Assembly: GCF_003667575.1 (NCBI RefSeq)
Contig: NZ_RCUY01000010.1
Location: 59,613 to 123,612, forward strand
DNA from: Mycetocola lacteus
GTDB lineage: Bacteria; Actinomycetota; Actinomycetes; Actinomycetales; Microbacteriaceae
DNA: 64,000 nucleotides
Direction: 5' to 3'
The notes beneath the pieces are model-generated. The model was given only the letters and a program-made list of their open reading frames with translations, made no database searches and was not told the origin of the DNA. This document shows positions 52,544 through 61,562 of the stretch, in pieces; position 1 is the stretch's first letter, and each line of letters opens with the position of its first letter. The translations under genes and the position numbers were made by a program.

Positions 52544-53797
52544 ATGCTTGGGAAGATTCGCTCACTCGGTGCCCCCATCGGTGCCCAGGGGCTCTACAGC
52601 ATCGCGGGGATGGTGGTCACCCTGGTGGGCACACTCGCGATGGCCCCCGACACCTGGGGGCGGGTGGCGATCATCCTCTCGGCCTTTTTCATCGTGGTCG
52701 CGTTTGTGCGCGGGGCCGGGTCCATCCCGATCCTGGTGTTCCTATCCGGGGATGCCACGGCGGCCTACTGGGCGCGGCGTCCCGCGCTCATCCTGACCGC
52801 ACTGGTGGCCGCCCTCACCGGCACCATCCCGGCCCTGGTCGGCTTCTCGGTGGGACTCCCACTCCCGGGCATCCTGCTGGGCCTCGCAACCATCACCTAT
52901 TCACTGTATGACATCACCCGCACGATCGACCTGGCCACCGGCGACTTCACCCGCGTGGTGCGCAGCGACGCGGTGATGTTTGGGCTGCTGCTCCTGGGCC
53001 TGCTACTGTGCCTCACCGACCTCCCCGCTGACAGCGTGGTTCCCGCCTCGATGGTCCTGGCCTACGGCGTGGGCACGGCCGTGTCGCTGCTCGGCCAGCC
53101 GCGCTCGGAATCGCTGCGAATCCGCGGCTACTGGCGACACTATGGTCGTGACATCCCCTTCCTCGCACTGGACGCTCTGCTGATGGCCACCACCGTAAAC
53201 GGGTTTGTGTTCCTCGCCGGCATCATGGGTTCCCCCGAGCTGGCCGGCGCATTCCGTACCGCGATTTCCCTCTTTATCGGCCCGCTTCAGCTCGCACAAA
53301 CGGCGAGTTCGCCGTTCCTGGTGCGGATGCTGCGCGGGTCCGCCCGCGCCTATGAGCAGGATCCGGGTGCGGATCTGCGCCTGCGCACCCTGCGGCAACC
53401 CGCGCTCCTGGTGGCCGCGTTTGTCTTGGTGGGCGCGTGCTACGGGGCGATTGCCCTGGTCGCCGGCGGGGCGATTTCCCGGCTGCTCACCCAGGAGGTC
53501 TGGATCGCCGCCGCCGACCTCGCCCTGGCCTGTGCGCTGCTGATCGGGGCGCTCGGTGCCTCCTCCCTGTTGTCCACCTTCCTGCGCTATCGCCATTCGA
53601 GCCATCTGCTGTTCTGGGTGCGGGTGATGACCCTGCTCGCCTCGATGGCCATCTTCGCGGCCCTGTTTGGTCCGGCTGGCGCGCCCCTCACCGTCGCGAT
53701 TGCGGCGGCGGCAGCTCCCTGGATCGTGGTACCCGGCCTGTTCGCGCTGGCATTCTGGCGTCCGGTCTCCCCGCGTCTGGGCGCGGCGCTCGCCTAG
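52544..53797 (+). CDS. Polysaccharide flippase-like (Wzx/MATE-type) membrane protein
   Basis: 417 aa from ATG 52544, 2 bp after fcl. About twelve membrane helices with few charged residues and no large soluble domain, as in polysaccharide flippases. Its place among gmd, fcl, GTs and Wzy supports a Wzx role, moving the undecaprenyl-linked unit across the membrane. The sequence is divergent, so assignment relies partly on context. Confidence 0.78.
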   Translation: MLGKIRSLGAPIGAQGLYSIAGMVVTLVGTLAMAPDTWGRVAIILSAFFIVVAFVRGAGSIPILVFLSGDATAAYWARRPALILTALVAALTGTIPALVGFSVGLPLPGILLGLATITYSLYDITRTIDLATGDFTRVVRSDAVMFGLLLLGLLLCLTDLPADSVVPASMVLAYGVGTAVSLLGQPRSESLRIRGYWRHYGRDIPFLALDALLMATTVNGFVFLAGIMGSPELAGAFRTAISLFIGPLQLAQTASSPFLVRMLRGSARAYEQDPGADLRLRTLRQPALLVAAFVLVGACYGAIALVAGGAISRLLTQEVWIAAADLALACALLIGALGASSLLSTFLRYRHSSHLLFWVRVMTLLASMAIFAALFGPAGAPLTVAIAAAAAPWIVVPGLFALAFWRPVSPRLGAALA

Positions 53798-53884
53798 CCG
53801 ATTCCCCCTCAACTCCCCCACCTCACCCCCAACCTCATCGCCCCCACCTCCCCCACTGGCTTCGCCCCACCCGAAAGGCACCCC

Positions 53885-54403
53885 ATGTCCAAGCTCTGGC
53901 TCCTCCTGTTCCGTTTTGGCCCGCTGATTCGCCGGCTCGGTCAGACCCCGTACCGCCGCTTCACCGTGGCCACCCTGCGCCGGGCAGGCATCGTCGTGGC
54001 CAATCCGCAGTGGGTCAGCCCGCGAGCCTACTTTGATATCGGCCGTCCGAACGCGATCACCATCGAGGATGGCGCGGTGATCAGCCATGACGTGAAACTG
54101 CTGACACACGACTTCAGTCTGGATCGCGTTGCCGTCCAGCTCGGGGCGCTGCGCGAGGGCGAGGAGTTTGTCCGCTACGCCCCGGTCTTGGTGGGCACCA
54201 ATGCCTTTATCGGCATGAACGCGATCGTCCTGCCCGGGATCTCCGTGGGTGCGGGCAGCATCGTGGGGGCCGGTTCGGTGGTCACCCGGGATGTGCCGGA
54301 GAACACCGTGGTTGCCGGAAATCCGGCGCGGGAAATCTGCGGCACGGCCGAGTACCTGGCCCGAAGCCGGGGCAAGTTCATCGTCAAAAACCATCAGCGC
54401 TAG
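53885..54403 (+). CDS. Hexapeptide-repeat acyltransferase
   Basis: 172 aa. Left-handed beta-helix repeats are visible: [20 protein letters not shown] and [20 protein letters not shown], ending NPAREI, as in WcaF/NodL/serine-acetyltransferase-like enzymes. Probably O-acetylates a sugar of the exopolysaccharide. GAAAGG lies upstream of the ATG after an unusually C-rich 87-bp spacer. A terminator follows. Confidence 0.88.
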   Translation: MSKLWLLLFRFGPLIRRLGQTPYRRFTVATLRRAGIVVANPQWVSPRAYFDIGRPNAITIEDGAVISHDVKLLTHDFSLDRVAVQLGALREGEEFVRYAPVLVGTNAFIGMNAIVLPGISVGAGSIVGAGSVVTRDVPENTVVAGNPAREICGTAEYLARSRGKFIVKNHQR

Positions 54404-54412
54404 CAGTCGCAT

Positions 54413-54450
54413 CCGAGGGGGCACCAACCTATTGGTCGGTGCCCCCTCGG
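54413..54450 (+). terminator. Terminator of the gmd-fcl-flippase-acyltransferase unit
   Basis: CCGAGGGGGCACC (54413-54425) and GGTGCCCCCTCGG (54438-54450) form a perfect 13-bp stem with a 12-base loop, 10 bp after the acyltransferase stop. Confidence 0.8.
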
Positions 54451-54496
54451 CGTGTCTGGGAGCCCAACTCGACCGGAATTCCCGAGCACTTCCTTT

Positions 54497-54577
54497 AAAT
54501 ATTAGATGTCGTTGCATTTCCCAAAAGAGTTTGGCAAGCTCGGCAGTGCTTGAAATATCAGGCGACTAGATGGGGAG
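54497..54577 (+). promoter_or_regulatory. Box pair before surface protein A
   Basis: Distal AAATATTAGATG (54497-54508) and proximal GAAATATCAGGCGACTAGAT followed by GGGGAG (to 54577); starts 56 bp apart. Same layout as at 57644 and 60718, but the proximal core is degenerate (ATCAGGC for TTAGAT), and no GntR gene follows. Confidence 0.65.
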
Positions 54578-54630
54578 TGTGGTATCGGGGGATGGTCCCT
54601 GCGCGCTCCCGCGTGAAAGGCACCTACCCG

Positions 54631-56202
54631 ATGCGAAAAACCCTTGCCACCGCGGCGCTCTGCGCCGCAGCGTTTACGCCGATGCTTGCCCAGCCGGCCT
54701 TTGCCCAGCCCCAGGACACCCCGCCCACGGCGTCCGCGACCACGACCCCCGATGCCAGCACCTCCTCCCTGATCACCCCGGTAACCCCGAACTTCATCCA
54801 GGGCACCGCCGGCAACACCCAGATCCGCTTCAGCGCGCCGGCCACCGGGCGACTGCTGATCACCGCCCCCTCGGGAACCCGCATCAACCAGGTTCAGATC
54901 CCCGGCTGCACCATTGCCGCCGATGGCTCGACCGCCGAGTGCGGAACCGATGCAAGCACCTGGAATGCCCCGATCGCGCTGACCCTGGCCTCGGACGGCG
55001 TTACCGCCCCGGGTACCTCAACCGACGGAAGCATCAGCATCCTGGTTGGCGACACCACCGTGAGCACCGTTGCGCTGAGCGCGACGGTCACCGCCAACCT
55101 CGCCACCTCAAGCCCCACCGTTCAGGTGGGTGGCAGTGCCGACCTAACCGCGAGCTTTGCCATCGCGAGCACCGGATTTCTCACCCTCACCGCACCGCAG
55201 GGCACCACCTTCACACGGGTCTCCGATGCGCGCTGCCAGATCTCGGCCAGCGGTACCACGATCACCTGCGCCGGGCCGATCCGCTGGCGTGACCCGCTGA
55301 CCGCAACCATCGCTGTGGACCCCGCCATCCCCGTCAGTACGGTCCTGACCGGTGGCACCGCGCGCCTCGCCGCCGCGGGTGGCGCGGCCATCACCAGCAG
55401 CACGTTCAGCGTGACCGTGGGTGACGAGCTGGCAACCCCGGAGTTTGAGCAGCAGCTCAACTCGATCTGGGGCACCGGAATCCCGGGGGCAACCGTCAAC
55501 GTTCACAACGATAAGAACCAGCTGGTGGCACACACCGAGGTGCGCGGCGACGGCCTCTGGGGCATCGATATCCCCTTCGCCGGACGCGGCAACCACACCT
55601 TCAGCCTGACCCAGACCCTGGGCACCGGCAGCTCGAAGCCTACCGAGGTGAACGTCGACTTCGGCGAGGGCATGGTGGTGACCTCCCCCATGCACGGTGG
55701 CGTCTTGAACGGCACCCCCGCCACCTTCACCGGGACCGGAACCGTGGGTGCCACGGTAACCGTGGCCGGAACCACGCGCACCATCTGCACCACCGTGGTC
55801 ACCGAAAACGGCACCTGGAGCTGTGACGCCACCTTCGAGCTCCCCCCGGGTGGATACACCGTAACCGCCCGCCAGAGCGGCACCGTCACTTCCTCTGCCA
55901 CCGTGTCTTTTACACGCCAGTCGACCGCCTCGGCCAAGGACGTGGCATTTACCAGCCCCGGTGAGAATGAAACCGTTCACACCGCGCGACCAGTTTTCCA
56001 GGGCACCGGAGAGCCAGGTTCAACCGTCCGCGTTTATGGCACCTCCCGCACGATCGGCACCGCAACCGTGGATACCGCTGGACACTGGTCGATCCCCACC
56101 CCGTTTGACCTGAGCGGAGGACTGAACATCAGCGCCGAACAGTTGCCGATCAACGGTGCCGCCAAGTCCTTTGACTGGGTCCATTTCTCCATCAAGCTCT
56201 AA
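54631..56202 (+). CDS. Secreted repeat protein A
   Basis: 523 aa from ATG 54631 (GAAAGG upstream). Signal peptide MRKTLATAALCAAAFTPML ending QPAFA. Residues about 40-270 form two beta-rich repeats, each with a C-x10-C loop (PGCTIAADGSTAECG; DARCQISASGTTITC). Residues 295-523 hold three Ig-like units opening GTGxPGATVxV, the middle one with a C-x11-C pair. No wall anchor visible. Same architecture as B, C, D. Role as adhesin or matrix protein is inferred. Confidence 0.8.
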   Translation: MRKTLATAALCAAAFTPMLAQPAFAQPQDTPPTASATTTPDASTSSLITPVTPNFIQGTAGNTQIRFSAPATGRLLITAPSGTRINQVQIPGCTIAADGSTAECGTDASTWNAPIALTLASDGVTAPGTSTDGSISILVGDTTVSTVALSATVTANLATSSPTVQVGGSADLTASFAIASTGFLTLTAPQGTTFTRVSDARCQISASGTTITCAGPIRWRDPLTATIAVDPAIPVSTVLTGGTARLAAAGGAAITSSTFSVTVGDELATPEFEQQLNSIWGTGIPGATVNVHNDKNQLVAHTEVRGDGLWGIDIPFAGRGNHTFSLTQTLGTGSSKPTEVNVDFGEGMVVTSPMHGGVLNGTPATFTGTGTVGATVTVAGTTRTICTTVVTENGTWSCDATFELPPGGYTVTARQSGTVTSSATVSFTRQSTASAKDVAFTSPGENETVHTARPVFQGTGEPGSTVRVYGTSRTIGTATVDTAGHWSIPTPFDLSGGLNISAEQLPINGAAKSFDWVHFSIKL

Positions 56203-56225
56203 CCGGCATAGAAAGCACACCACTC

Positions 56226-57575
56226 ATGACCATGCGAAAAACCCTCGCCACCGCGGCGCTCTGCGCTGCCGCCCTTAGCCCGATGTTCGCCCAGCCGGCC
56301 TTTGCCGCCGGGAGCATCGATACACCTGCACCCAACAGCGCGGCCGTCTCCGACACCGCGTTTGGCAAGCTCCCGGTCTCGTTCTCGGTCTTCCAGGGCA
56401 AAACCACCAGCAACGGGCCCCGCTTCATCAAGTCGGTAACCGGCCAGCTGCGCATCACCCTGCCCACCGGCATGGTCATCACAAGCCTGAGCGGCCTCGA
56501 TTGCCAGCTCAGCCAGGACGGCCGCGTCGCCCTCTGCGGTGAAGACGCCACGGTGTGGTCAGGCAGCCCCCAATTCGAGTTCGGCTGGGACGGGAAAACC
56601 ACCCCGGGTAACCGCACCGACGGACGCTTTGACATTCTTCGCGGCGGCACCGTGATGGACTCGTTCACCTTCTCAGGGAGCGTGAAGGCAAGTCTGGAGG
56701 TTTACAGCCCCATTATCAATGCCGGTGCCGAGGGCACACTGTTTACGAACTACGCAACGAGCCTGCGCGGTGACCACGTATTCACGGCACCGACTGGAAG
56801 CACGTTCATCGGCAGCAACAATCCACGGTGCAGTATTTCGCCCGACGGACGCACCGCAACCTGCGGGGATGTCACCGCGAGCCCGAGCATGCCGCTGACC
56901 CTGACTCTGCGTGTGGGTGAGTCTGCGACCCCCGGCGCGGTGCTGACCGGGGGCCGAGCCCAGGTTACGAAGAACGGCGCACTCCTCAGCGAGGCTTCCT
57001 TCTCGGTCACCGTGGATGGTGCCACCATCGCACCCACCGTGAGCGGGCCCGCTCACGGATCCACCAACACGAGCGAAACGGTGAAATTCAGCGGCACCGG
57101 AGCACCGGGTGCCACCATCACGGTTGCCGGCTCAACCCGCACCGTGTGCACCACCACCGTGCGCGAGGGCGGCGATTGGAACTGCGACGCGACCTTCACC
57201 TTAGCCAACGGCCGCTACGACCTTACGGTCTCCCAGCGCAAAGACTCGGTTGTCTCGACGACCAGTGTGTCGTTCACTCAGGCGGTTCCGGCACCGAGTC
57301 CCACCATCCCGGTAACAATCACCGCTCCCAACCAGGATTCGGCCTCACCTACCGCGCGCCCGACCTTCGCCGGCACCGGCACCCCGGGCGCGACCGTCCG
57401 GGTCTTCGGAACCTCGCGCACAATCGCCTCGACCACGGTGGACAACGAGGGCAACTGGCAGGCCCCCGCCCAGTTTGATCTGGGGGCGGGCTCCTACCGA
57501 GTATCCATCGAGCAGAAGAGCGGACCCGCAGCACCACAGGTCATCTCGCACGCATTCACTATCGCCCCGCGCTAG
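56226..57575 (+). CDS. Secreted repeat protein B
   Basis: 449 aa, 23 bp after A and likely co-transcribed. The signal peptide (TMRKTLATAALCAAALSPMF) is nearly identical to that of A. Two N-terminal repeats with GLDCQLSQDGRVALC and NPRCSISPDGRTATC, then two Ig-like units (GTGAPGATITVAGSTRTVC; GTGTPGATVRVFGTSRTI). ATG 56226 chosen; a second ATG follows two codons later. No membrane or sorting segment. Confidence 0.8.
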   Translation: MTMRKTLATAALCAAALSPMFAQPAFAAGSIDTPAPNSAAVSDTAFGKLPVSFSVFQGKTTSNGPRFIKSVTGQLRITLPTGMVITSLSGLDCQLSQDGRVALCGEDATVWSGSPQFEFGWDGKTTPGNRTDGRFDILRGGTVMDSFTFSGSVKASLEVYSPIINAGAEGTLFTNYATSLRGDHVFTAPTGSTFIGSNNPRCSISPDGRTATCGDVTASPSMPLTLTLRVGESATPGAVLTGGRAQVTKNGALLSEASFSVTVDGATIAPTVSGPAHGSTNTSETVKFSGTGAPGATITVAGSTRTVCTTTVREGGDWNCDATFTLANGRYDLTVSQRKDSVVSTTSVSFTQAVPAPSPTIPVTITAPNQDSASPTARPTFAGTGTPGATVRVFGTSRTIASTTVDNEGNWQAPAQFDLGAGSYRVSIEQKSGPAAPQVISHAFTIAPR

Positions 57576-57582
57576 TGCATGC

Positions 57583-57611
57583 CGGGGTACCCGATGCGTC
57601 CGGGTACCCCG
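57583..57611 (+). terminator. Terminator of the A-B unit
   Basis: CGGGGTACCCG pairs with CGGGTACCCCG across 7 bases, 8 bp after the stop of B. Confidence 0.7.
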
Positions 57612-57643
57612 CCTCCGTCAGCGTCGACACCTTCGGAATACAT

Positions 57644-57726
57644 AAATATTAGATAGCTTCTCCCCCTCGGTGAATCACCAACTCCCTGCTGCGTTATCGT
57701 GAAATGTTAGATAACTAGATGGGGAG
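57644..57726 (+). promoter_or_regulatory. Box pair before GntR-type regulator 1
   Basis: Distal AAATATTAGAT (57644-57654); proximal AAATGTTAGATAACTAGATG then GGGAG (57702-57726), starts 58 bp apart. The proximal box ends in the Shine-Dalgarno GGGGAG, 6 bp before the ATG, so a bound protein could also hide the ribosome site. Confidence 0.7.
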
Positions 57727-57732
57727 ATTAAC

Positions 57733-58398
57733 ATGATTCGGTCCACTCAGCACGAATACAGTCAGTACGGGGCGCACGCGCAGCAGCTGCTGGGTGACAC
57801 CGTCTTCGAGCGACTCCTGGCCGACATTATGTCCGGGCGTTTTACCCCACACGAACGCCTCAGGGTGGACGAAATTGCGCGCGAACTCGCCGTCTCCAGA
57901 ACCCCCGTCCGCGAGGCGATTACCCGGCTCGCATGGTCGGGTTTTGTCGACGTGGCCCGCAACAGTCACACCCAGATTGCCAACTGGAATACCGCCGACA
58001 TGCGCGACCGATTGCGGATGGGCGGGGAACTCACCCTCCTCGCACTCGCCGATGAGCGACTCGATTTACGCGCCCTCCGCCTGGCATCCACCTCGCCGGA
58101 ACAGCTCCGAATGATCGGGGACACCCGCGCGTTTCTCGATCTCATCGAAGACATCACTCGCTCCACGTGGAGCTGCGCGGTGAATCGCATTCTCGAGGAG
58201 CTGCACCGACCCCTCCGGCTCTATCTGCGCTCACCACTCCTCGCCCAGCACGGCGTACATCTGGCGGCCCGATCCGCCGAACGCATTCAGATTCTGGACG
58301 AGCTCAGCACCGCACTCCGAGCAGGCAATCGAGCCACCGCCCACGGCTACCTCGAGGACTATCTCGCCGACCTAGTCCCCGCATTTGACCCTTCCTGA
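57733..58398 (+). CDS. GntR-type regulator 1
   Basis: 221 aa. Winged helix at residues 19-85 with GRFTPHERLRVDEIARELAV, SRTPVREAITRLAWSGFV and a NSHTQIANW wing. The C-terminal helical domain is FCD-like but lacks the usual metal-binding pattern. In the winged helix 60 of 67 positions match regulator 2. It is followed 34 bp later by protein C; with its own box pair upstream it is probably autoregulated. Confidence 0.85.
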   Translation: MIRSTQHEYSQYGAHAQQLLGDTVFERLLADIMSGRFTPHERLRVDEIARELAVSRTPVREAITRLAWSGFVDVARNSHTQIANWNTADMRDRLRMGGELTLLALADERLDLRALRLASTSPEQLRMIGDTRAFLDLIEDITRSTWSCAVNRILEELHRPLRLYLRSPLLAQHGVHLAARSAERIQILDELSTALRAGNRATAHGYLEDYLADLVPAFDPS

Positions 58399-58432
58399 CC
58401 CATACCAATCACCACAAATCGAAAGGCACACA

Positions 58433-60622
58433 ATGTCCGTGCGTAAAACCATGACGGCCGCAGCGCTTTGCACCGTCGCCCTGGGCTCGCTGATCGCGCA
58501 GCCCGCCTTCGCCGAAACCCTGGTCGACCCCTCGCCCAAGGCTTCCACCACCAACAACCAAACCGCCGCCGCCGATATCGCCATCACCGCGTTTACCGGC
58601 TATCGCGGCACCGACGTCGAGGGTACGGTCTCCTTCCCCAACGGCAAGGTCGAGGGTCAACTAAAGTACACCGCCCCCGAGGGGACGATCATTACCAAGA
58701 TCGACACGTCCGACGCGGTCATCTCGGCCGACAAGAAGACGGCCATCCTCGGCAAAAACACCGACACCTGGACCCTGAGCCGCAAGGTTTCGCTCCAGGC
58801 AGTGCCGGGCACCTCGGCTCCCGCCGCCCTCACCGGCGGCAAGATTGAGGTCATCAAGGATGGTTCGGTCACCAAGAAGCTGGACTTCAACTTCACCCTG
58901 AACACAGCGTTCGCCTCCACATCGATCCCCTCCTTTGTACAGGGGCTCACCGGTACCTCAACGGTAAAGTTCGCCAAGAACGTGTTCGGGCAGCTGAAGT
59001 TCACCGCCCCCACCGGCACCCGGATCAAGGCGATCAACTACTCCACCTGCACGATTTCTCCAGATGGGCTCACCGCACTGTGCGGCGTGAACACCGACAC
59101 CTGGGGTGCCGACCGCATCGTCACCCTGGAATCCGATGGCACCCAGACCGGCACCTTCACCGACGGTAAGGTTGAGGCCATCTACGACGGTCAGATTCGC
59201 GACTCGATCGCGCTGAAGGCCACCATCACCTCGAACCTGATCCCCACCGACGCCGTCATCAACGCCGGCGAAGAGGGTAACGCGATGATCAAGTTCACCA
59301 AGAACCTCGATGGCATCCTGCAGTTTGTGGCGCCGGCAGGCACCAAGTTCACATCCATCAACTCGCCCTACTGCGTGATTTCGGCAGATGGCACCACCGC
59401 AGACTGCGGACACCAGCCCAACTGGGGTGCGGACAAACTGCTGAGCTTCAAGATCAGCGCCAACGTGGCACCCGGCACCGTGTACACCGGCGGCATCGCA
59501 CGGGTCACCGACAGCAGCGGAAAGCTGATCTCCAGCGCCACGTTTAAGGTCACCGTCGGCAATAAGGTGGCCAAGCCCACCTTCACGGCGAATCAGAACG
59601 TGCTGACCGGAACGGGCATCCCCGGTGCCACCGTGAACGTCCGCAATGACGCCAACGAAATCCTCGGCTCCAAGGTTGTGGACACCCACGGCAACTGGTC
59701 CATCGCCGTTCCCTTCCAGGGCAATGGCACCCGCACCGTGAACGTCTCGCAGACCTTCGGCACCGGCACCTCGGACACCGCACTGGCCACGCTGAACTTC
59801 GGCCAGGGTGTACAAATCTCCAGCCCCGCCGCGGGCGAGACCGTACTGACCGAGAAGGTGACCTTCACCGGAACCGGCACCGTGGGTGCCACCGTCTATG
59901 TCAAGGGCGCCACCAAGGACATTTGCTCGGCCGAGGTGACCACCAGTGGCACGTGGACCTGCGTCTCTACCGTTCCGATTCCCAACGGCCCCCTGACCTT
60001 CGGAATCAAGCAGGTCTCGGGCACGATTGATTCAAACACCACGATCTCCTTCACCCACAAGTACAACCCGGTGAGCACTCCGGTTAAGTTCACCAGCCCG
60101 ATCAAGGACGAGGTTCTGCACACGCTGCGCCCGCTCTTCAAGGGCATCGGTCAGCCCGGTGCGGCGATTCGGGTATACGGAACCTCCAAGACCGTGGCGA
60201 CCGCGACCGTTGACGTGAACGGAAACTGGGAAGCACCCTCCACCGTGGACCTGAACGGTGATTACACGCTGAACGTCGAGCAGACCCCAGCCGGCGGCAG
60301 CGGCGCGGTTACGCGGGACCAGGTGTCATTCAAGATTCGTCCGGGTGCCTCGGCGGATGTGACGGTCACCACCCCCGGCCAGAACAGCACCGTAAACACC
60401 AAGCGGGTTACCTATTCGGGCAAGGGCGAGCCGTTCGCCACGATCACCGTCAACGGCACCACCCGTCCCGTCGCCTCAACCACCGTGGACAAGGACGGCA
60501 ACTGGACCGCGACCGGCACGTTTGACCTGGGCAACGGCGGTTACGACTTCGTTGTCACCCAGCAGGACCGCGCCGGTGCCCTCAAGCACGTGAACCTGCA
60601 CTTCACCGTCAAGGCCAGCTAG
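58433..60622 (+). CDS. Secreted repeat protein C
   Basis: 729 aa from ATG 58433 (GAAAGG upstream). Signal peptide SVRKTMTAAALCTVALGSLI ending QPAFA. Three beta-rich repeats follow; the first lacks cysteines, the second and third have STCTISPDGLTALCG and SPYCVISADGTTADCG. Four Ig-like units (GTGIPGATVNVRNDANEILG; GTGTVGATVYVKGATKDIC; GIGQPGAAIRVYGTSKTV; GKGEPFATITVNGTTRPV) end the protein. Lysine-richer and longer than A and B. No wall anchor. Confidence 0.82.
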   Translation: MSVRKTMTAAALCTVALGSLIAQPAFAETLVDPSPKASTTNNQTAAADIAITAFTGYRGTDVEGTVSFPNGKVEGQLKYTAPEGTIITKIDTSDAVISADKKTAILGKNTDTWTLSRKVSLQAVPGTSAPAALTGGKIEVIKDGSVTKKLDFNFTLNTAFASTSIPSFVQGLTGTSTVKFAKNVFGQLKFTAPTGTRIKAINYSTCTISPDGLTALCGVNTDTWGADRIVTLESDGTQTGTFTDGKVEAIYDGQIRDSIALKATITSNLIPTDAVINAGEEGNAMIKFTKNLDGILQFVAPAGTKFTSINSPYCVISADGTTADCGHQPNWGADKLLSFKISANVAPGTVYTGGIARVTDSSGKLISSATFKVTVGNKVAKPTFTANQNVLTGTGIPGATVNVRNDANEILGSKVVDTHGNWSIAVPFQGNGTRTVNVSQTFGTGTSDTALATLNFGQGVQISSPAAGETVLTEKVTFTGTGTVGATVYVKGATKDICSAEVTTSGTWTCVSTVPIPNGPLTFGIKQVSGTIDSNTTISFTHKYNPVSTPVKFTSPIKDEVLHTLRPLFKGIGQPGAAIRVYGTSKTVATATVDVNGNWEAPSTVDLNGDYTLNVEQTPAGGSGAVTRDQVSFKIRPGASADVTVTTPGQNSTVNTKRVTYSGKGEPFATITVNGTTRPVASTTVDKDGNWTATGTFDLGNGGYDFVVTQQDRAGALKHVNLHFTVKAS

Positions 60623-60640
60623 CACCCCGAAAATAGCGAA

Positions 60641-60680
60641 CAGTGGCCGGATCTCCCCATGGAGATCCGGCCACTGTTTT
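60641..60680 (+). terminator. Strong terminator of the regulator 1-C unit
   Basis: CAGTGGCCGGATCTCC pairs perfectly with GGAGATCCGGCCACTG around CCAT, followed by TTTTG, 18 bp after the stop of C. Confidence 0.95.
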
Positions 60681-60717
60681 GCCCGCAACCGTCGGAAATT
60701 GGAAAATTTCTTAACAG

Positions 60718-60798
60718 AAATATTAGATGGTGTTGCGATCAGTTTAAATTTATGTAAGACTCTTCATGTTCTGAAATATTAGATCACTAGATGTGGAG
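60718..60798 (+). promoter_or_regulatory. Box pair before GntR-type regulator 2
   Basis: Distal AAATATTAGATGG (60718-60730); proximal AAATATTAGATCACTAGATG then TGGAG (60774-60798), starts 56 bp apart. The most exact pair: both cores are identical over 11 bp. GGAG of the proximal box is the ribosome site of the ATG at 60805. Confidence 0.75.
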
Positions 60799-60804
60799 AA
60801 GTCG

Positions 60805-61518
60805 ATGATTCAATCAGTCCGTAGTGCCTCTCGTCACCGCGGCGCGATTGCGCAGCGGCTCCTTGGCGACACCGTTTTTGAACGCCTCCTGGCGGACATC
60901 ATTTCCGGTCGATTTACCCCGCACGAGCGGCTTCGAGTCGATGACCTCGCCTATGAGCTCGCCGTGTCTCGCACCCCCGTTCGTGAGGCCATCACCCGGC
61001 TCGCCTGGACCGGTTTTGTGGAGGTGGCTCGCAACAGTCACACCCAGATCGCCGACTGGGACGCCACCGACATGCACGACCGTCTGGTGATGGCCGGCCG
61101 CCTGGTGGCCCTCGCCCTGACCGACTCGCGTTTCGATCTCAGCGAGCTACGCATCGCCTCCCCCGAGGACGAGACGGCACAGAACGAGGGTCGCCGCACC
61201 GGGTCCGACGCCGACATCCAGCTCTTCCTCGAGGTGGCCGAAGACATCACCTTCTCGCCGTGGAGCCGCTCGGTCAACCGCGTCCTGGTGGAACTACTGC
61301 ACCCCCTGGCCCTGTACTTCACCTCCCCGGTGCTGGCCGCCCACGGCGTGGACCTTAGCCGGGATGAGCGCCCGCGCACCGCGTGCCTCAGCGGGCTAGC
61401 AGACGCCGTCCGCGCCGGAGATCGGGAATCGGCCAAACGCCAGGTCCTCGACTACGTCACCCACCTGGCCCCGCTGCTCCAGCCGGCCAGCCCCACCACC
61501 GAATCGCGATACGCGTAA
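60805..61518 (+). CDS. GntR-type regulator 2
   Basis: 237 aa from ATG 60805; GTG at 60793 is in frame but inside the ribosome site. Winged helix near-identical to regulator 1 (SRTPVREAITRLAWTGFVEV), with a more diverged FCD-like C-terminal domain that again lacks the histidine pattern. It precedes the sugar transferase by 44 bp and is likely in one operon with it and D. Confidence 0.85.
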   Translation: MIQSVRSASRHRGAIAQRLLGDTVFERLLADIISGRFTPHERLRVDDLAYELAVSRTPVREAITRLAWTGFVEVARNSHTQIADWDATDMHDRLVMAGRLVALALTDSRFDLSELRIASPEDETAQNEGRRTGSDADIQLFLEVAEDITFSPWSRSVNRVLVELLHPLALYFTSPVLAAHGVDLSRDERPRTACLSGLADAVRAGDRESAKRQVLDYVTHLAPLLQPASPTTESRYA

Positions 61519-61562
61519 CCCCCCGCTGTCTCAACCTCACAGCTTCCCGACGAAAGGACCCC

